A stretch of DNA of 64,000 nt from an uncultured Sulfitobacter sp. (GCF_947497275.1 NZ_CANMFS010000007.1:144955-208954), one strand, 5' to 3'. Counted from the first letter of the stretch, positions 35,418 to 44,560 are shown. The notes: generated by a model not told the origin, from the letters alone. Numbers and translations: made by a program.

Positions 35418-36974
35418 TTAGATGCGAATCGTGCGGCTTTTGACGCCCAGCTGTTCAGGCAACAGCCGCCAGGCATCATCCAGCCAATCGTTCAGCAATG
35501 ACCGGGTCTCGCGCGGGTCGATGATATCGGGGACCTTGAACCTCTCGGCTGTGAGGAAGGGTGATTCGAGATGATCATACTGAAGCTCAAGCTCGGTCAG
35601 TCGGGCCGTACGATCCTCAGGTGACAGCGACTCGAGTTCCTTTCGATAGGCCGCTTCGACGCCGCCGCTGACCGGAATCGACCCCCATCGTGCGGAAGGC
35701 CAGGCATAGTGAAGATTCAGGCCCTGAAGCCGACCATAGGTCGTTCCCGCCAGCCCATAGAGGCGCCGGACGACAATCGCGCACCACGGCACCTTGCTCT
35801 GCTCTATCGCCGCGACCACGCGCACGGAGCCCTTGACCGTTCCTAATCGCTCAGCTTCCGGGCCGACAACGGTGCCGGGCTGATCGACAAAGTTCACCAC
35901 CGGAAGATGGAACGTGTCGCAGAGGTCGACGAAGGTCTCCATCTTTTCCGCAGCAGCGCGGGTCAGCCCGCCACCGTAATGCATGGGGTCGTTGGCGATA
36001 ACACCCACCGGCCGACCATCAAGGCGTGCAAAGCAGGTAACGACGGATCGGCCATAGTGCCGGGTCAATTCGAACACCGACCCCTTGTCCATCACCAGTT
36101 CGATCAGACGGCGTGGTTTATAGACACGCCGTGTTTCGCGCGGGATGATCGACAAAAGCTCCTCCTCGCGTCGGTCGCGTGGGTCGTCGCAGTCAATGAC
36201 GGGTGGGGCTTCGAAAACGCTTGAAGGAAGATAGGAAAGAAATTTCTTTACCATATCAAAGGCTTCTTCTTCGGTATCGGCCTCGTTGCCGATCACCCCG
36301 CTTTCGCGAACATGAACCTGCGATCCGCCCAGCTCATCCTTGTCGACCTTGACGCCCATGCCACGCTCCACGACCGGTGGACCGCCTGCGAAAACCTGCG
36401 ACTTTCCCTTCACCATGACAGAGAAATGTGCGCAGGCCGCCTTGAGCGCTCCGAGACCGGCGCAGGGGCCGAGGGCCAAGCCGACGACCGGAACGTATCC
36501 CAGCATCGACGCCATGAGCCAGGTTGAATAGCCGGGGATCTTGGTCGATGCCTGCTGTTCCAGCAGACGCACGCTGCCCCCCGCGCTCTCGACCAGACGC
36601 ACCAATGGAATGCGCATCTCAAGGGCGTAGTTCTCGGCGTAGACCCATTTTTCAGAGATGGTCGCTTCCGACGATCCGCCGCGAATGGTCCAGTCGTCGC
36701 CATTGATCGAGGCCTTGCGCCCATTGATCTTGATCGTACCGATTACCGCATTGGAGGGCCGTACCGAAACAAGATTGTGATTCTCGTCATAGGTCGCCTT
36801 GCCCGTCATGGCTCCGATTTCGCGGAAACTGCCTTCATCGGCTATTTTATCAATGCGTTCGCGAACAGTCGATCTTCCGGCGGCATGCTGACGCTCTACA
36901 GCTTCAGGGCCACCAAGTTCTTCGGCGATTCTTCGGCGCTTTGCTATTTCATCGACTTCTTTTTGCCAGCTCAT
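35418..36974 (-). CDS. Acyl-CoA carboxylase beta subunit (carboxyltransferase), CT4
   Basis: 518-residue PccB-family carboxyltransferase. N-terminal SWQKEVDEIAKRRRIAEELGG; then GDDWTIRGGSSEA, a first oxyanion loop with GPCAGLGALKAA (unlike the AGGPA loop of CT1-CT3), IANDPMHYGGGLT, FVDQPGTVVG and VRRLYGLAGT. FVDQPGTVVG replaces the usual DTPGF, so it is the most divergent of the four related copies. ATG 36974. Operon with the biotin carboxylase at 34046; divergent from CT5 across an operator. Confidence 0.9.
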   Translation of the reverse strand: MSWQKEVDEIAKRRRIAEELGGPEAVERQHAAGRSTVRERIDKIADEGSFREIGAMTGKATYDENHNLVSVRPSNAVIGTIKINGRKASINGDDWTIRGGSSEATISEKWVYAENYALEMRIPLVRLVESAGGSVRLLEQQASTKIPGYSTWLMASMLGYVPVVGLALGPCAGLGALKAACAHFSVMVKGKSQVFAGGPPVVERGMGVKVDKDELGGSQVHVRESGVIGNEADTEEEAFDMVKKFLSYLPSSVFEAPPVIDCDDPRDRREEELLSIIPRETRRVYKPRRLIELVMDKGSVFELTRHYGRSVVTCFARLDGRPVGVIANDPMHYGGGLTRAAAEKMETFVDLCDTFHLPVVNFVDQPGTVVGPEAERLGTVKGSVRVVAAIEQSKVPWCAIVVRRLYGLAGTTYGRLQGLNLHYAWPSARWGSIPVSGGVEAAYRKELESLSPEDRTARLTELELQYDHLESPFLTAERFKVPDIIDPRETRSLLNDWLDDAWRLLPEQLGVKSRTIRI

Positions 36975-37036
36975 ACGGGATTTCCTCTATGTATCTGCAC
37001 CACCGGACGTCCAGTGTGCGGTTAAGCTAACAAGTA

Positions 37037-37046
37037 TTGTTGACAT
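37037..37046. promoter_or_regulatory. GntR-type operator TTGTTGACAT
   Basis: One motif copy in the 124-base gap between divergent CT4 and CT5. It sits about 60 bases before each start, suitable for control of both units. Confidence 0.55.
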
Positions 37047-37098
37047 TGTGAATGATTTCATCATCAATCAGGGTTAGATGATGAGCGGAGGAAAAACA

Positions 37099-38637
37099 AT
37101 GTCCCGACACGAAGAGCTAGCCCAAGAATTGGAGTCTCGCCGTGCGCGTGTTCTTGAAATGGGCGGCGAGAAAAAGCTTGCCGCGCGCAAGGCTGCGAAC
37201 CAACTCAATGCGCGCGAGCGACTTGATCATCTTTTTGATCCGGACAGCTTTGCCGAAACCGGGATGCTCGCTACATCGCATATCCCTGAAATGCGCGAAA
37301 AATCGGCTGCAGACGGGAAAGTCTGCGGCTATGGGAAAATTGAAGGCCGTCCGGCTGCGATCGTGTCCTGCGACATCACGACCTTGGGCGCATCATCGAG
37401 CATGACGAATGTTCGTAAAATGGGTCATCTTCGTCGCACGGCCATTCGGAATGGCATGCCGATGATTTTCCTCAACGAAACATCCGGCGCGCGTATCCCC
37501 GACACCATGGGCGCGCAGGGAACGGGTGCTCTGGGTCAGGACCCCGAGCAGTTTATCCGCGGACGCGAAATCCCCTATGTTTCGGCGTGTCTCGGGCCAA
37601 GCTACGGCACCGGCACATGGTACACCATGCTGTCGGATTTTGTCGTGATGCGCAAAGGTGCCTGCCTTGCGGTATCTTCGCCCCGCGTGACATCGCTGGC
37701 CATTGGTGAAGAGGTGCAACTGGAAGAATTGGGCGGCTGGAAACTGCACACGGAAAAGACAGGTCTCGTCGATTACGCGGTCGATAGCGATGAAGAGGCG
37801 CTTGATCTGGTCAAGAAGTTCCTGTCCTATCTGCCGTCCCATTCCGATGAACTTCCCCCTGCTGTAGAGCCACCGAACGAAGACGACTGTGACGGAAACG
37901 CGATCACCGATATCGTTCCCGCTGAGCGGCAGAAAGTCTATGACGTGCGCAAGCTTATCGCTGCGATTGCCGATCCGGGGTCGGTCTTTGAACTCAAGCC
38001 GCGCTTCGGTCGGGTTGCCACAACGGCACTGACGCGGATGGGCGGCAAGGTGGTGGGTGTCGTGGCCACGAACCCGATGTTCAAGGGTGGCGCGCTGGAC
38101 CCTGACGGGTGTGACAAGATCACCAGTTTCCTCGTTCTGTGTGACAGTTTCCACATACCGATCGTAATGCTGGCTGACACGCCGGGCTTTCTGATCGGTG
38201 TCGAAGGGGAAAAACGCAAAGCTCCGGGAAAGATCATGAATTTCATATCTGCCTTGCAGATGTGCAGCGTGCCGAAAATCTCGATCGTTACACGCAAATC
38301 CTATGGTCAGGCCTATCTGAACATGGGCGGTTCGCGCAACTCGGACGAAATGGCGGCCTGGACGACCGCAGATGTCGGCTTTATGGACCCGAACATCGGT
38401 GTCAATGTCGTCTATGGCGTGACAGCGGAAAGCGATCCGCAGAAATTCGAGGAGCTGAAGGCCGAAATATCCCGCGAGACCTCTGCCTATGATCTCGCCG
38501 CGATCTATTCAGCGCAATCGGTACTTGATCCCCGGCAGACGCGAAATTGGCTGTTGTCGATGCTAAGCGTACATTCCCGGGGCAGAGAAGGCGGCTTTTC
38601 GCGCAGGGCGCTGGCGAGCTGGCCAACCACCTTCTGA
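37099..38637 (+). CDS. Acyl-CoA carboxylase beta subunit (MmdA/PccB type), CT5
   Basis: 512-residue carboxyltransferase. Closer to canonical propionyl-CoA carboxylase beta / methylmalonyl-CoA decarboxylase alpha than CT1-CT4: NARERLDHLFDPDSF, NETSGARIPD, GTGTWYTMLSDF, ATNPMFKGGALD, LADTPGFLIG, TRKSYGQAYLNMGG. Start at ATG 37099 after GGAGGAAAAA; an in-frame ATG at 37078 lacks this site. It is followed 48 bases later by a 73-residue biotin carrier, and then gntR2, in one operon. Confidence 0.9.
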   Translation: MSRHEELAQELESRRARVLEMGGEKKLAARKAANQLNARERLDHLFDPDSFAETGMLATSHIPEMREKSAADGKVCGYGKIEGRPAAIVSCDITTLGASSSMTNVRKMGHLRRTAIRNGMPMIFLNETSGARIPDTMGAQGTGALGQDPEQFIRGREIPYVSACLGPSYGTGTWYTMLSDFVVMRKGACLAVSSPRVTSLAIGEEVQLEELGGWKLHTEKTGLVDYAVDSDEEALDLVKKFLSYLPSHSDELPPAVEPPNEDDCDGNAITDIVPAERQKVYDVRKLIAAIADPGSVFELKPRFGRVATTALTRMGGKVVGVVATNPMFKGGALDPDGCDKITSFLVLCDSFHIPIVMLADTPGFLIGVEGEKRKAPGKIMNFISALQMCSVPKISIVTRKSYGQAYLNMGGSRNSDEMAAWTTADVGFMDPNIGVNVVYGVTAESDPQKFEELKAEISRETSAYDLAAIYSAQSVLDPRQTRNWLLSMLSVHSRGREGGFSRRALASWPTTF

Positions 38638-38685
38638 CAAACGAAACACTCTGTAGACCAAGAAACAAAGATAGGAATAAACACG

Positions 38686-38907
38686 ATGGCTGAAGAAAAA
38701 ATCTGCTCTGAAATCACCGGGACCGTCTGGAAGATCGAGATGGGGGTGGGCGATACCGTCGCAGAAGACGATGTGATCATGATTCTTGAATCCATGAAAA
38801 TGGAAATACCGGTTCTGTCACCCTGCGCCGGCACGATCCGGGAGTTGCTCGTAGATGAAGGAAACGCGATAGCAGAAGACCAGGTCGTTGCTATTGTTGA
38901 CATCTGA
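38686..38907 (+). CDS. Small biotin carrier protein (biotinyl domain only)
   Basis: 73 residues, essentially a single biotinyl domain, with the motif LESMKMEIP placing the target lysine at residue 38. Resembles the free-standing carriers of acyl-CoA carboxylases and the 1.3S subunit of transcarboxylase, but lacks a long N-terminal linker. Likely carrier for CT5 and perhaps for CT1-CT4. The operator-like TTGTTGACAT at 38894-38903 overlaps its last codons. Confidence 0.92.
   Translation: MAEEKICSEITGTVWKIEMGVGDTVAEDDVIMILESMKMEIPVLSPCAGTIRELLVDEGNAIAEDQVVAIVDI
38894..38903. promoter_or_regulatory. GntR-type operator TTGTTGACAT before gntR2
   Basis: Motif copy overlapping the 3' end of the biotin carrier gene and 51 bases before the gntR2 start. 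Consistent with autoregulation of gntR2, but because it encodes the IVDI end of the carrier it could be a coincidence. Confidence 0.4.
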
Positions 38908-38954
38908 TTATATGGGTCGTGCTCACAAAATGAGTATTTCGACAGGAATTCGAT

Positions 38955-39686
38955 GTGACCTTGGGAAGCTTAAAGCACCATGAATACAATTTGGGGCCGA
39001 TTCTCCCGAATTTGGCGGAAGGGCCTCAGGCCCTTTCGCTGGCCGAGCAGATTGCCACACAGCTCGCAGAATCAATTATAAACGATGAATACGCGCCTGG
39101 CGCCCGGATCCATGAAGTTGCCGTTTCCAAGGAGTTTCAGGTAAGTCGGGGCCCGGTGCGCGAAGCCTTGCGCATTCTTGAGAATGCCGGACTGGTGACG
39201 ATTCAGCCCAGACGAGGCGCTATTGTCAGTAATCTGACGGTTGAGGAGGTCGATGATACCTTCGAAATCCGCGCCGTTCTCGTCGGTCTGGCGGCGCGAC
39301 GTCTGGCGCGCAATATCGCATCAACAGACCTGGCCCAGATCGAAGAACGGATCGCCAGATTGCAGGATCTGACCACACAAGCGGATCAGGACGCTGCACG
39401 TTATGTCGGCATCAGTCAGGAATTGAGCTTTCTTCTGTGCGCTGGCACAGGAAGTGAGCGACTTACTTCCATCGTCTATTCCCTGTTCCACCAGACCATC
39501 CGTTACACCCGTATTGGTCTCTCGACGCCTGAGCGGCGGAAAACTTCGGCAAAGACCTGGGCGAAATTGCTTGCAAACATTCAGGCCGGTGCGGAAGACG
39601 AGGCGGAAAAGACCGCACGCGAACTTGTTGGTCATTCGCGTGCGATGGCGATCGAGACGCTGAGGAAAGAGCAGCGCGCCGACTGA
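38955..39686 (+). CDS. GntR family regulator, FCD domain (GntR2)
   Basis: 243-residue FadR-type regulator. Winged helix at residues about 25-95 (EVAVSKEFQVSRGPVREALR, GLVTIQPRRGAIVS), then an FCD domain (FEIRAVLVGLAARRLA). It starts with GTG at 38955 preceded by ACAGGAATT; the overlapping ATG at 38953 hits a stop at once. In the CT5-carrier operon and with its own upstream motif, it is my first candidate for the regulator of the TTGTTGACA(A/T) sites (inference). Confidence 0.88.
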   Translation: MTLGSLKHHEYNLGPILPNLAEGPQALSLAEQIATQLAESIINDEYAPGARIHEVAVSKEFQVSRGPVREALRILENAGLVTIQPRRGAIVSNLTVEEVDDTFEIRAVLVGLAARRLARNIASTDLAQIEERIARLQDLTTQADQDAARYVGISQELSFLLCAGTGSERLTSIVYSLFHQTIRYTRIGLSTPERRKTSAKTWAKLLANIQAGAEDEAEKTARELVGHSRAMAIETLRKEQRAD

Positions 39687-39693
39687 CCCCGGC

Positions 39694-41910
39694 TCAGCCG
39701 GTACCGGACTGTTCCGTAGAATTCCGGAAATCCACCCAGGTTGACATCGCGCCAAGCGCCCGCGCTGCCTGCGGGATTTCCTCGAATACCGCAAGGCCTT
39801 CCGCTCTGGCGCGTTCAGCGTCGCGACGTTGACGTGCATCGGTGGTCTCGGAGCCATCGGACCGCAGCACCAACACGATCCGGGGGGCATCGGGCAACGC
39901 ACTGACACGCACCGCTTCGCGCACCAACCCGCCGATCACATCCACCGACTGGTTCGCCGAATTGGTGAAGACCGGCAGATTGACGTGTGCGATGATGGCG
40001 TCGTAGGCGTCCGCGCCCGCCAATATATCAAGGATCTCACCCGCGACGGCACCCTCGCGATGGCGCAAGGTTCCGGCCGGCGTATCGACAGGATTTGACA
40101 GGCCGGTACCGGGTGGAAGTCCAAGCTTTTCAAGCTGCTGCAACGCAGGGCCCGGCACCTCAGGTGTGCTCAGCCCGGTTCGGGAAATTGCGTCGGCGGC
40201 AAGAACGCTTGTGCCGCCGCCATTACCGAGGAGCGCGACCCGCCGAAGGGGGCGCGCAGGCCGGCCGGCCTCCGCCTGACAGATCAACAGGATATCGAGA
40301 AATTCGTCCAATGTCTCTGCGAGCATCATGCCGGTTTGCTGTGCTATGCCGTCCCAAAGCCGGGCCTCGGCGGCCAGCGCCCCGGTATGAGAAGCTGCCG
40401 CGCGGCGGCCCTCTGCTGTGCGCCCGCCAATCAACAGGACGACCGGTTTTCTCGCCCCGGCCTCTTTCAGACGTTGCACAAAGCGGCGTCCATCCCGCAC
40501 ATCTTCAACGTAAAGCCCAATCACCTTGGTTTCGGGATCGCAAAGATGATATTCGATCAGATCGGCCGGACCAAGATCGGCACTGTTGCCAAGCGTGGTC
40601 ACGGCTGAATATCTCAGCCCGCGTTGCTCTCCGCGCAGGATGACGTCCACCGCAAGCCCGCCGGATTGCGAAATCACCGCAACACCGCCCGGTTCCGGGG
40701 TCGCGCCGCCGACAAAGGTCAATCCGCCACGGGGGCTGTGAACACCAAGACAGTTCGGTCCGATCAGGCGCATGCCGGAATCGCGTGCGGCCTGTACCAG
40801 GCGGGTCTCCCGGCTGTGCCCGTCCTCGGCTTCTCCGAACCCGGAAGACATCACTTGAACGAACTTTGAACTCTGCGGTGCCGAGGCAATCGCGTCGATC
40901 GCCGCCTCTGCCGCGACCGCCACATAGGTGAAATCCACAGGTTCGGGCAAATCGGCAAGCGCCGGAACCGCCGTGAAGCCCTCTACCTCGGCAGCTTTCG
41001 GATGCACGGGTTGAACGCGCCCCTTGTAACCGTAGGCAAGGCTATGGCGGATCACCTCGTTGCCAAAGCTCGTTCCCGTCGCAGAAGCGCCCAGAACCGC
41101 GATGGATTGCGGCATGAACAGTGGCTGGAAAGACTTGTACAGCTGGTCGGGGTCAAGCTGGGGTGCATCGTGCACAGGTGTACGCGGGGTGGCGGCAAGC
41201 AGGATGCGGGCATCCACGGCGATGGCGCCGTCGCTGTGGACAATCAACGGATTGATGTCGATGGCATCCACCTGGCCGTCCAGCGCAGACATCAGTCCGT
41301 CCCGGCCACCAAGCGCGAGGAGCGCTGCAATGATCGCGTCTTCGTCACAGACCTCTTTTCCACGCGCACCCCGCAACAGCGGCACCGACCGCAGGCCGTC
41401 GATCATGCTGCGCCCATCCTGTTCGGTGATGGGACAGGCGCGAAAGGCCACGTCTTCAAAGACCTCTACGAAAACACCGCCGAGGCCGATCATGACGCAA
41501 GGCCCAAGCCGGGGATCCCAAAACCCCCCAATCACCATCTCCAATCCGGGCGCGCATTGTTCTTCGACCAAAAACCCGGTGACAGTTGCTCCGGCCCGAG
41601 TGGCGGCATCGGCGATCTCGTCGAGCGCATCCCGTACTTCGGCTGCGTTCTGAAGGCCGAGCCTGACGCCACCGAAGTCCGATTTATGCGCACCATCCGG
41701 GGTCATGACCTTGGCGACCATGGGCGGGCGCAGACCCGCAAGTGCTGCGTCGGTTGCATCTTCCGCGCGGCTCAGTGTGCGTCCTTGCGGCACCGGAATC
41801 CCGGCAGTCCGCAACAGCGCCTTGGCGTCAGGCTCCGAAATGGCCGTCGCCCCGGATTGTCGTGCCACTTCAGCTTCGCTTGCGGCGGTTTCTATCAGCG
41901 AAATTCCCAT
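39694..41910 (-). CDS. Acyl-CoA synthetase (ADP-forming), fused subunits
   Basis: 738-residue NDP-forming acyl-CoA synthetase. Domain order is ATP-grasp first (residues about 1-220, KVMTPDGAHKSDFGGVRLGL), then the CoA-binding Rossmann domain (IAVLGASATGTSFGN near 255), then the ligase domains with VISQSGGLAVD and the phospho-histidine in SHTGALA. This beta-alpha order is seen in part of the family. Start ATG 41910 overlaps the enoyl-CoA hydratase end by 16 bases. Part of the minus operon dctP-dctQ-dctM-hydratase-ligase; activates the imported acid or recovers ATP from its CoA ester (inference). Confidence 0.9.
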   Translation of the reverse strand: MGISLIETAASEAEVARQSGATAISEPDAKALLRTAGIPVPQGRTLSRAEDATDAALAGLRPPMVAKVMTPDGAHKSDFGGVRLGLQNAAEVRDALDEIADAATRAGATVTGFLVEEQCAPGLEMVIGGFWDPRLGPCVMIGLGGVFVEVFEDVAFRACPITEQDGRSMIDGLRSVPLLRGARGKEVCDEDAIIAALLALGGRDGLMSALDGQVDAIDINPLIVHSDGAIAVDARILLAATPRTPVHDAPQLDPDQLYKSFQPLFMPQSIAVLGASATGTSFGNEVIRHSLAYGYKGRVQPVHPKAAEVEGFTAVPALADLPEPVDFTYVAVAAEAAIDAIASAPQSSKFVQVMSSGFGEAEDGHSRETRLVQAARDSGMRLIGPNCLGVHSPRGGLTFVGGATPEPGGVAVISQSGGLAVDVILRGEQRGLRYSAVTTLGNSADLGPADLIEYHLCDPETKVIGLYVEDVRDGRRFVQRLKEAGARKPVVLLIGGRTAEGRRAAASHTGALAAEARLWDGIAQQTGMMLAETLDEFLDILLICQAEAGRPARPLRRVALLGNGGGTSVLAADAISRTGLSTPEVPGPALQQLEKLGLPPGTGLSNPVDTPAGTLRHREGAVAGEILDILAGADAYDAIIAHVNLPVFTNSANQSVDVIGGLVREAVRVSALPDAPRIVLVLRSDGSETTDARQRRDAERARAEGLAVFEEIPQAARALGAMSTWVDFRNSTEQSGTG

Positions 41911-42680
41911 TCCGGTGTCCTTTTGTCGTTAAAAGCAGTTATTCCTTCGGCGCGGTCCTCGCTGGCCGAAAGGCGCTGATGAACAGAGACTTCCAATGCC
42001 AGGCCGGTCGCAAGCGGCGCGTCGATACCACGGTCCATCGCCCGTTTTGCGCCCTGAACGGCGAGAGGTGCGTTGGCCGCGATCCGTTGCGCCACGGCGA
42101 TCGCAGCCGCCAGTTCTTCGCCCGGAGGGTGCAGCGCATTGACGAGGCCCCAATCATGCGCCTTTTGTGCAGAGAACTGATCACCGGTGAGGATCAGCTC
42201 CTTTGCACGGCGCAGTCCGATCGTACGTGCCAAAAGCTGCGTGCCGCCCGCGCCCGGCATGATTCCGAGCGTGATTTCCGGCAACCCGAACACAGCGTCT
42301 TGCGCGGCATGGATGAAATCCGCAGCCAGCGCGAGTTCGCATCCCCCTCCGAGCGCATACCCACGGACCGCCGCAACGAGGGGCCAGGGAAAATTCCAAA
42401 GGCTTTCGAACGCATCGCGGAACAGCGCATGCTGTTTGCGCCATGCATCATTCGTCATTCCGGCCCGTTCTTTCAGGTCCGCGCCTACGCTGAAGGCGCG
42501 TTTTCCTGCTCCTGTCAGTACGACGGCCCGGATATCGTCACGTCGCCTGAGTGTCGCACCGAAAAGAACAACCATCTCTTCGGCCATCGCGGTATCGAAT
42601 GCGTTCATCGCGCGCGGACGATCCAAGGTCACGACGATCACGCCACTACCCGCTTCCGAAAGCCGTAACCGCTCTGTCAT
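41895..42680 (-). CDS. Enoyl-CoA hydratase/isomerase family protein
   Basis: 261-residue crotonase-fold enzyme. Substrate oxyanion region FSVGADLKER near residue 66. Both hydratase glutamates are present: GYALGGGCELALAAD near 108 and FGLPEITLGIMPGAGG near 130. Retention of both suggests true hydratase activity. ATG 42680 overlaps the dctM stop (ATGA), indicating translational coupling; the in-frame ATG at 42701 is less likely. Would hydrate an enoyl-CoA formed after CoA activation. Confidence 0.88.
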   Translation of the reverse strand: MTERLRLSEAGSGVIVVTLDRPRAMNAFDTAMAEEMVVLFGATLRRRDDIRAVVLTGAGKRAFSVGADLKERAGMTNDAWRKQHALFRDAFESLWNFPWPLVAAVRGYALGGGCELALAADFIHAAQDAVFGLPEITLGIMPGAGGTQLLARTIGLRRAKELILTGDQFSAQKAHDWGLVNALHPPGEELAAAIAVAQRIAANAPLAVQGAKRAMDRGIDAPLATGLALEVSVHQRLSASEDRAEGITAFNDKRTPEWEFR

Positions 42681-43945
42681 CGCAACGTCGCAGGGAGCCA
42701 TGTCGCAAGCCCGGGCAGGAAGATCATAAGGATGGCGTAGACAACACCCACCCCTACGAACATCAACGCGTTACCGAATGCCCGGTCTGCGGACAGGTTG
42801 ATGACACTTGCTGCTGTATAGAGGCCGACACAGACCGGAGGCGTAAGCAATCCAAGACCGGCAAAGGCAGTGAACACGATGTAGAGATGCGTCAACGGAA
42901 TATCGAGGGTGATCGCGACTGCCATGAACACCGGGATTGTCAGGTAGAACACCGGGACGAGTTCGATGAACGTACCCAGGATCAGGCAGATCGCCCCCAC
43001 CACGAACAGGAACATGATCGGCGTGACGCCATATTCGACGAAAAAGGTCGTGAGCTTCTGTGGCGCTTGTGTGTACGTCAGCACGACCGACAGGAAGGTC
43101 GCCATCGCGATGATGGAGAAGATCACCGCCGTGGTAACTGCCGTTCCCTGCAGCGATTGCCATAGACCTGCGAAGGTCAGTTCACGGTGAATTGTGAATC
43201 CAAGAAAAATCGCCCAGATCGAAGCGACGGCGGCCGTTTCGGACGGCGTCAGTAGCCCACTGTAGATGCCGCCCAGGATGATCACCGGTGTCATCAACCC
43301 CGGCAACGCCTGCCGAAAGGCGGTCAGTCGCTGCGCAAGGGTGGCGCGCGTTTCCCGTTCCATGTGTCGACAACGGATAACGACAACGACGATCAGCAGC
43401 ACGATCAGCGTGAGACCGGGGATCACGCCTGCGGCGAAAGTATCGGATACGGGCACACCGGTAAGCGCCGAATAGATGATTGCCGCGTTTGACGGTGGTA
43501 TGAGCGCTTCAAGCAGACCCGCCGCCGCTGCAAGTGCGACGGTGAAGGGTGCGGAATACCCCTTGCGCAACATCTGCGGCATCATGATCGACCCGACCGC
43601 TGTGATCGCGGCAAGGATCGACCCGCAGAACGCAGCGAAAAAGCCCATAGTGATGACCATCGCCACGCCGAGACCGCCGGGCCAGTGGCCGACGAGCGCC
43701 ATCGCGAAATCGACGAGGCGCCGGGCGACACCCGAGCGCAGCATGACCAGACCCGCGAAGATGAAAAGCGGGATCGCGAGCAGCACCTGTTTTGTGACCG
43801 CACCGAACGCGATCTGGATCAGGGTTGACCAAGGCAGGTCGAGACCCTGGGTTGCGACGACGCTCGAACCGATGCCGAAGACAAGGAAAATCGGGAGCGA
43901 CAGGAACAGAAGGAATAGTGAAAGGCCGATGACGACGGGAACCAT
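42677..43945 (-). CDS. TRAP transporter large permease (DctM family)
   Basis: 422-residue polytopic membrane protein. IPLFIFAGLVMLRSGVA near residue 56, FCGSILAAITAVGSIMMP near 108, LIPPSNAAIIYS near 150, LLTPPVCVGLYTAASV near 372. ATG 43945, 3 bases after the dctQ stop. Third complete TRAP set of the window. Confidence 0.92.
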   Translation of the reverse strand: MVPVVIGLSLFLLFLSLPIFLVFGIGSSVVATQGLDLPWSTLIQIAFGAVTKQVLLAIPLFIFAGLVMLRSGVARRLVDFAMALVGHWPGGLGVAMVITMGFFAAFCGSILAAITAVGSIMMPQMLRKGYSAPFTVALAAAAGLLEALIPPSNAAIIYSALTGVPVSDTFAAGVIPGLTLIVLLIVVVVIRCRHMERETRATLAQRLTAFRQALPGLMTPVIILGGIYSGLLTPSETAAVASIWAIFLGFTIHRELTFAGLWQSLQGTAVTTAVIFSIIAMATFLSVVLTYTQAPQKLTTFFVEYGVTPIMFLFVVGAICLILGTFIELVPVFYLTIPVFMAVAITLDIPLTHLYIVFTAFAGLGLLTPPVCVGLYTAASVINLSADRAFGNALMFVGVGVVYAILMIFLPGLATWLPATLR

Positions 43946-43948
43946 GAC

Positions 43949-44488
43949 TTACGCCTCCAATTCTTTGGAATGTGTTTCGGGATTTTCGGTATCGGGCTCC
44001 CCGAAAAGGGCGTTGAGCAGGTTTTCGAGCGCAAAGCTTGTCAGGATGGCAAAACCAACCGGGAAAGAAAGATAAATCCACCAGATCGGAAAGGACCACT
44101 CCATTTCCGTCCTCTGCCCGACCATCTTGAAAAGGGCGGTCGCATCATACCCGGCATAGCAGAACGTGGCACCGGCCCCGATTGCGATGAGCGCGATGAC
44201 GGCGCGCAGCGCGCGGGCAGGTCGGGGCGACAACCGCTCAGGCAGAAAATCGACCGCAATATGTGATCCGCTACGCATGAGGACACCGGCAACCGGAAAG
44301 ATCAGCCAAGGCATCAACATCGGAGGTAGTTCCAGGACCACATTGTAGCCGATGCCGGTCACATACCGGGTGACTGCTCCTCCAAACACCGTCAGAACCA
44401 TGAAAGCGACAAGGACTCCCGCCATTGTCTTGACGACAATCTCAAGAATATTGTTGAGCCCGACAAGAGCGCGAAGAGCAGATCTCAT
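43949..44488 (-). CDS. TRAP transporter small permease (DctQ family)
   Basis: 179 residues with four membrane segments (VLVAFMVLTVFGGAVTRY, LPPMLMPWLIFPVAGVLM). ATG 44488 has GGGAG upstream; the frame to 44551 overlaps the spacer. Between dctP (72 bases upstream) and dctM. Confidence 0.88.
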   Translation of the reverse strand: MRSALRALVGLNNILEIVVKTMAGVLVAFMVLTVFGGAVTRYVTGIGYNVVLELPPMLMPWLIFPVAGVLMRSGSHIAVDFLPERLSPRPARALRAVIALIAIGAGATFCYAGYDATALFKMVGQRTEMEWSFPIWWIYLSFPVGFAILTSFALENLLNALFGEPDTENPETHSKELEA

Positions 44489-44560
44489 TGGTATCTCCCG
44501 AAAATGGAATACAGGTTGATGGCTGCCCCGCGCCCAGCGGAGCAGCTTCAAGCTTCGAGC

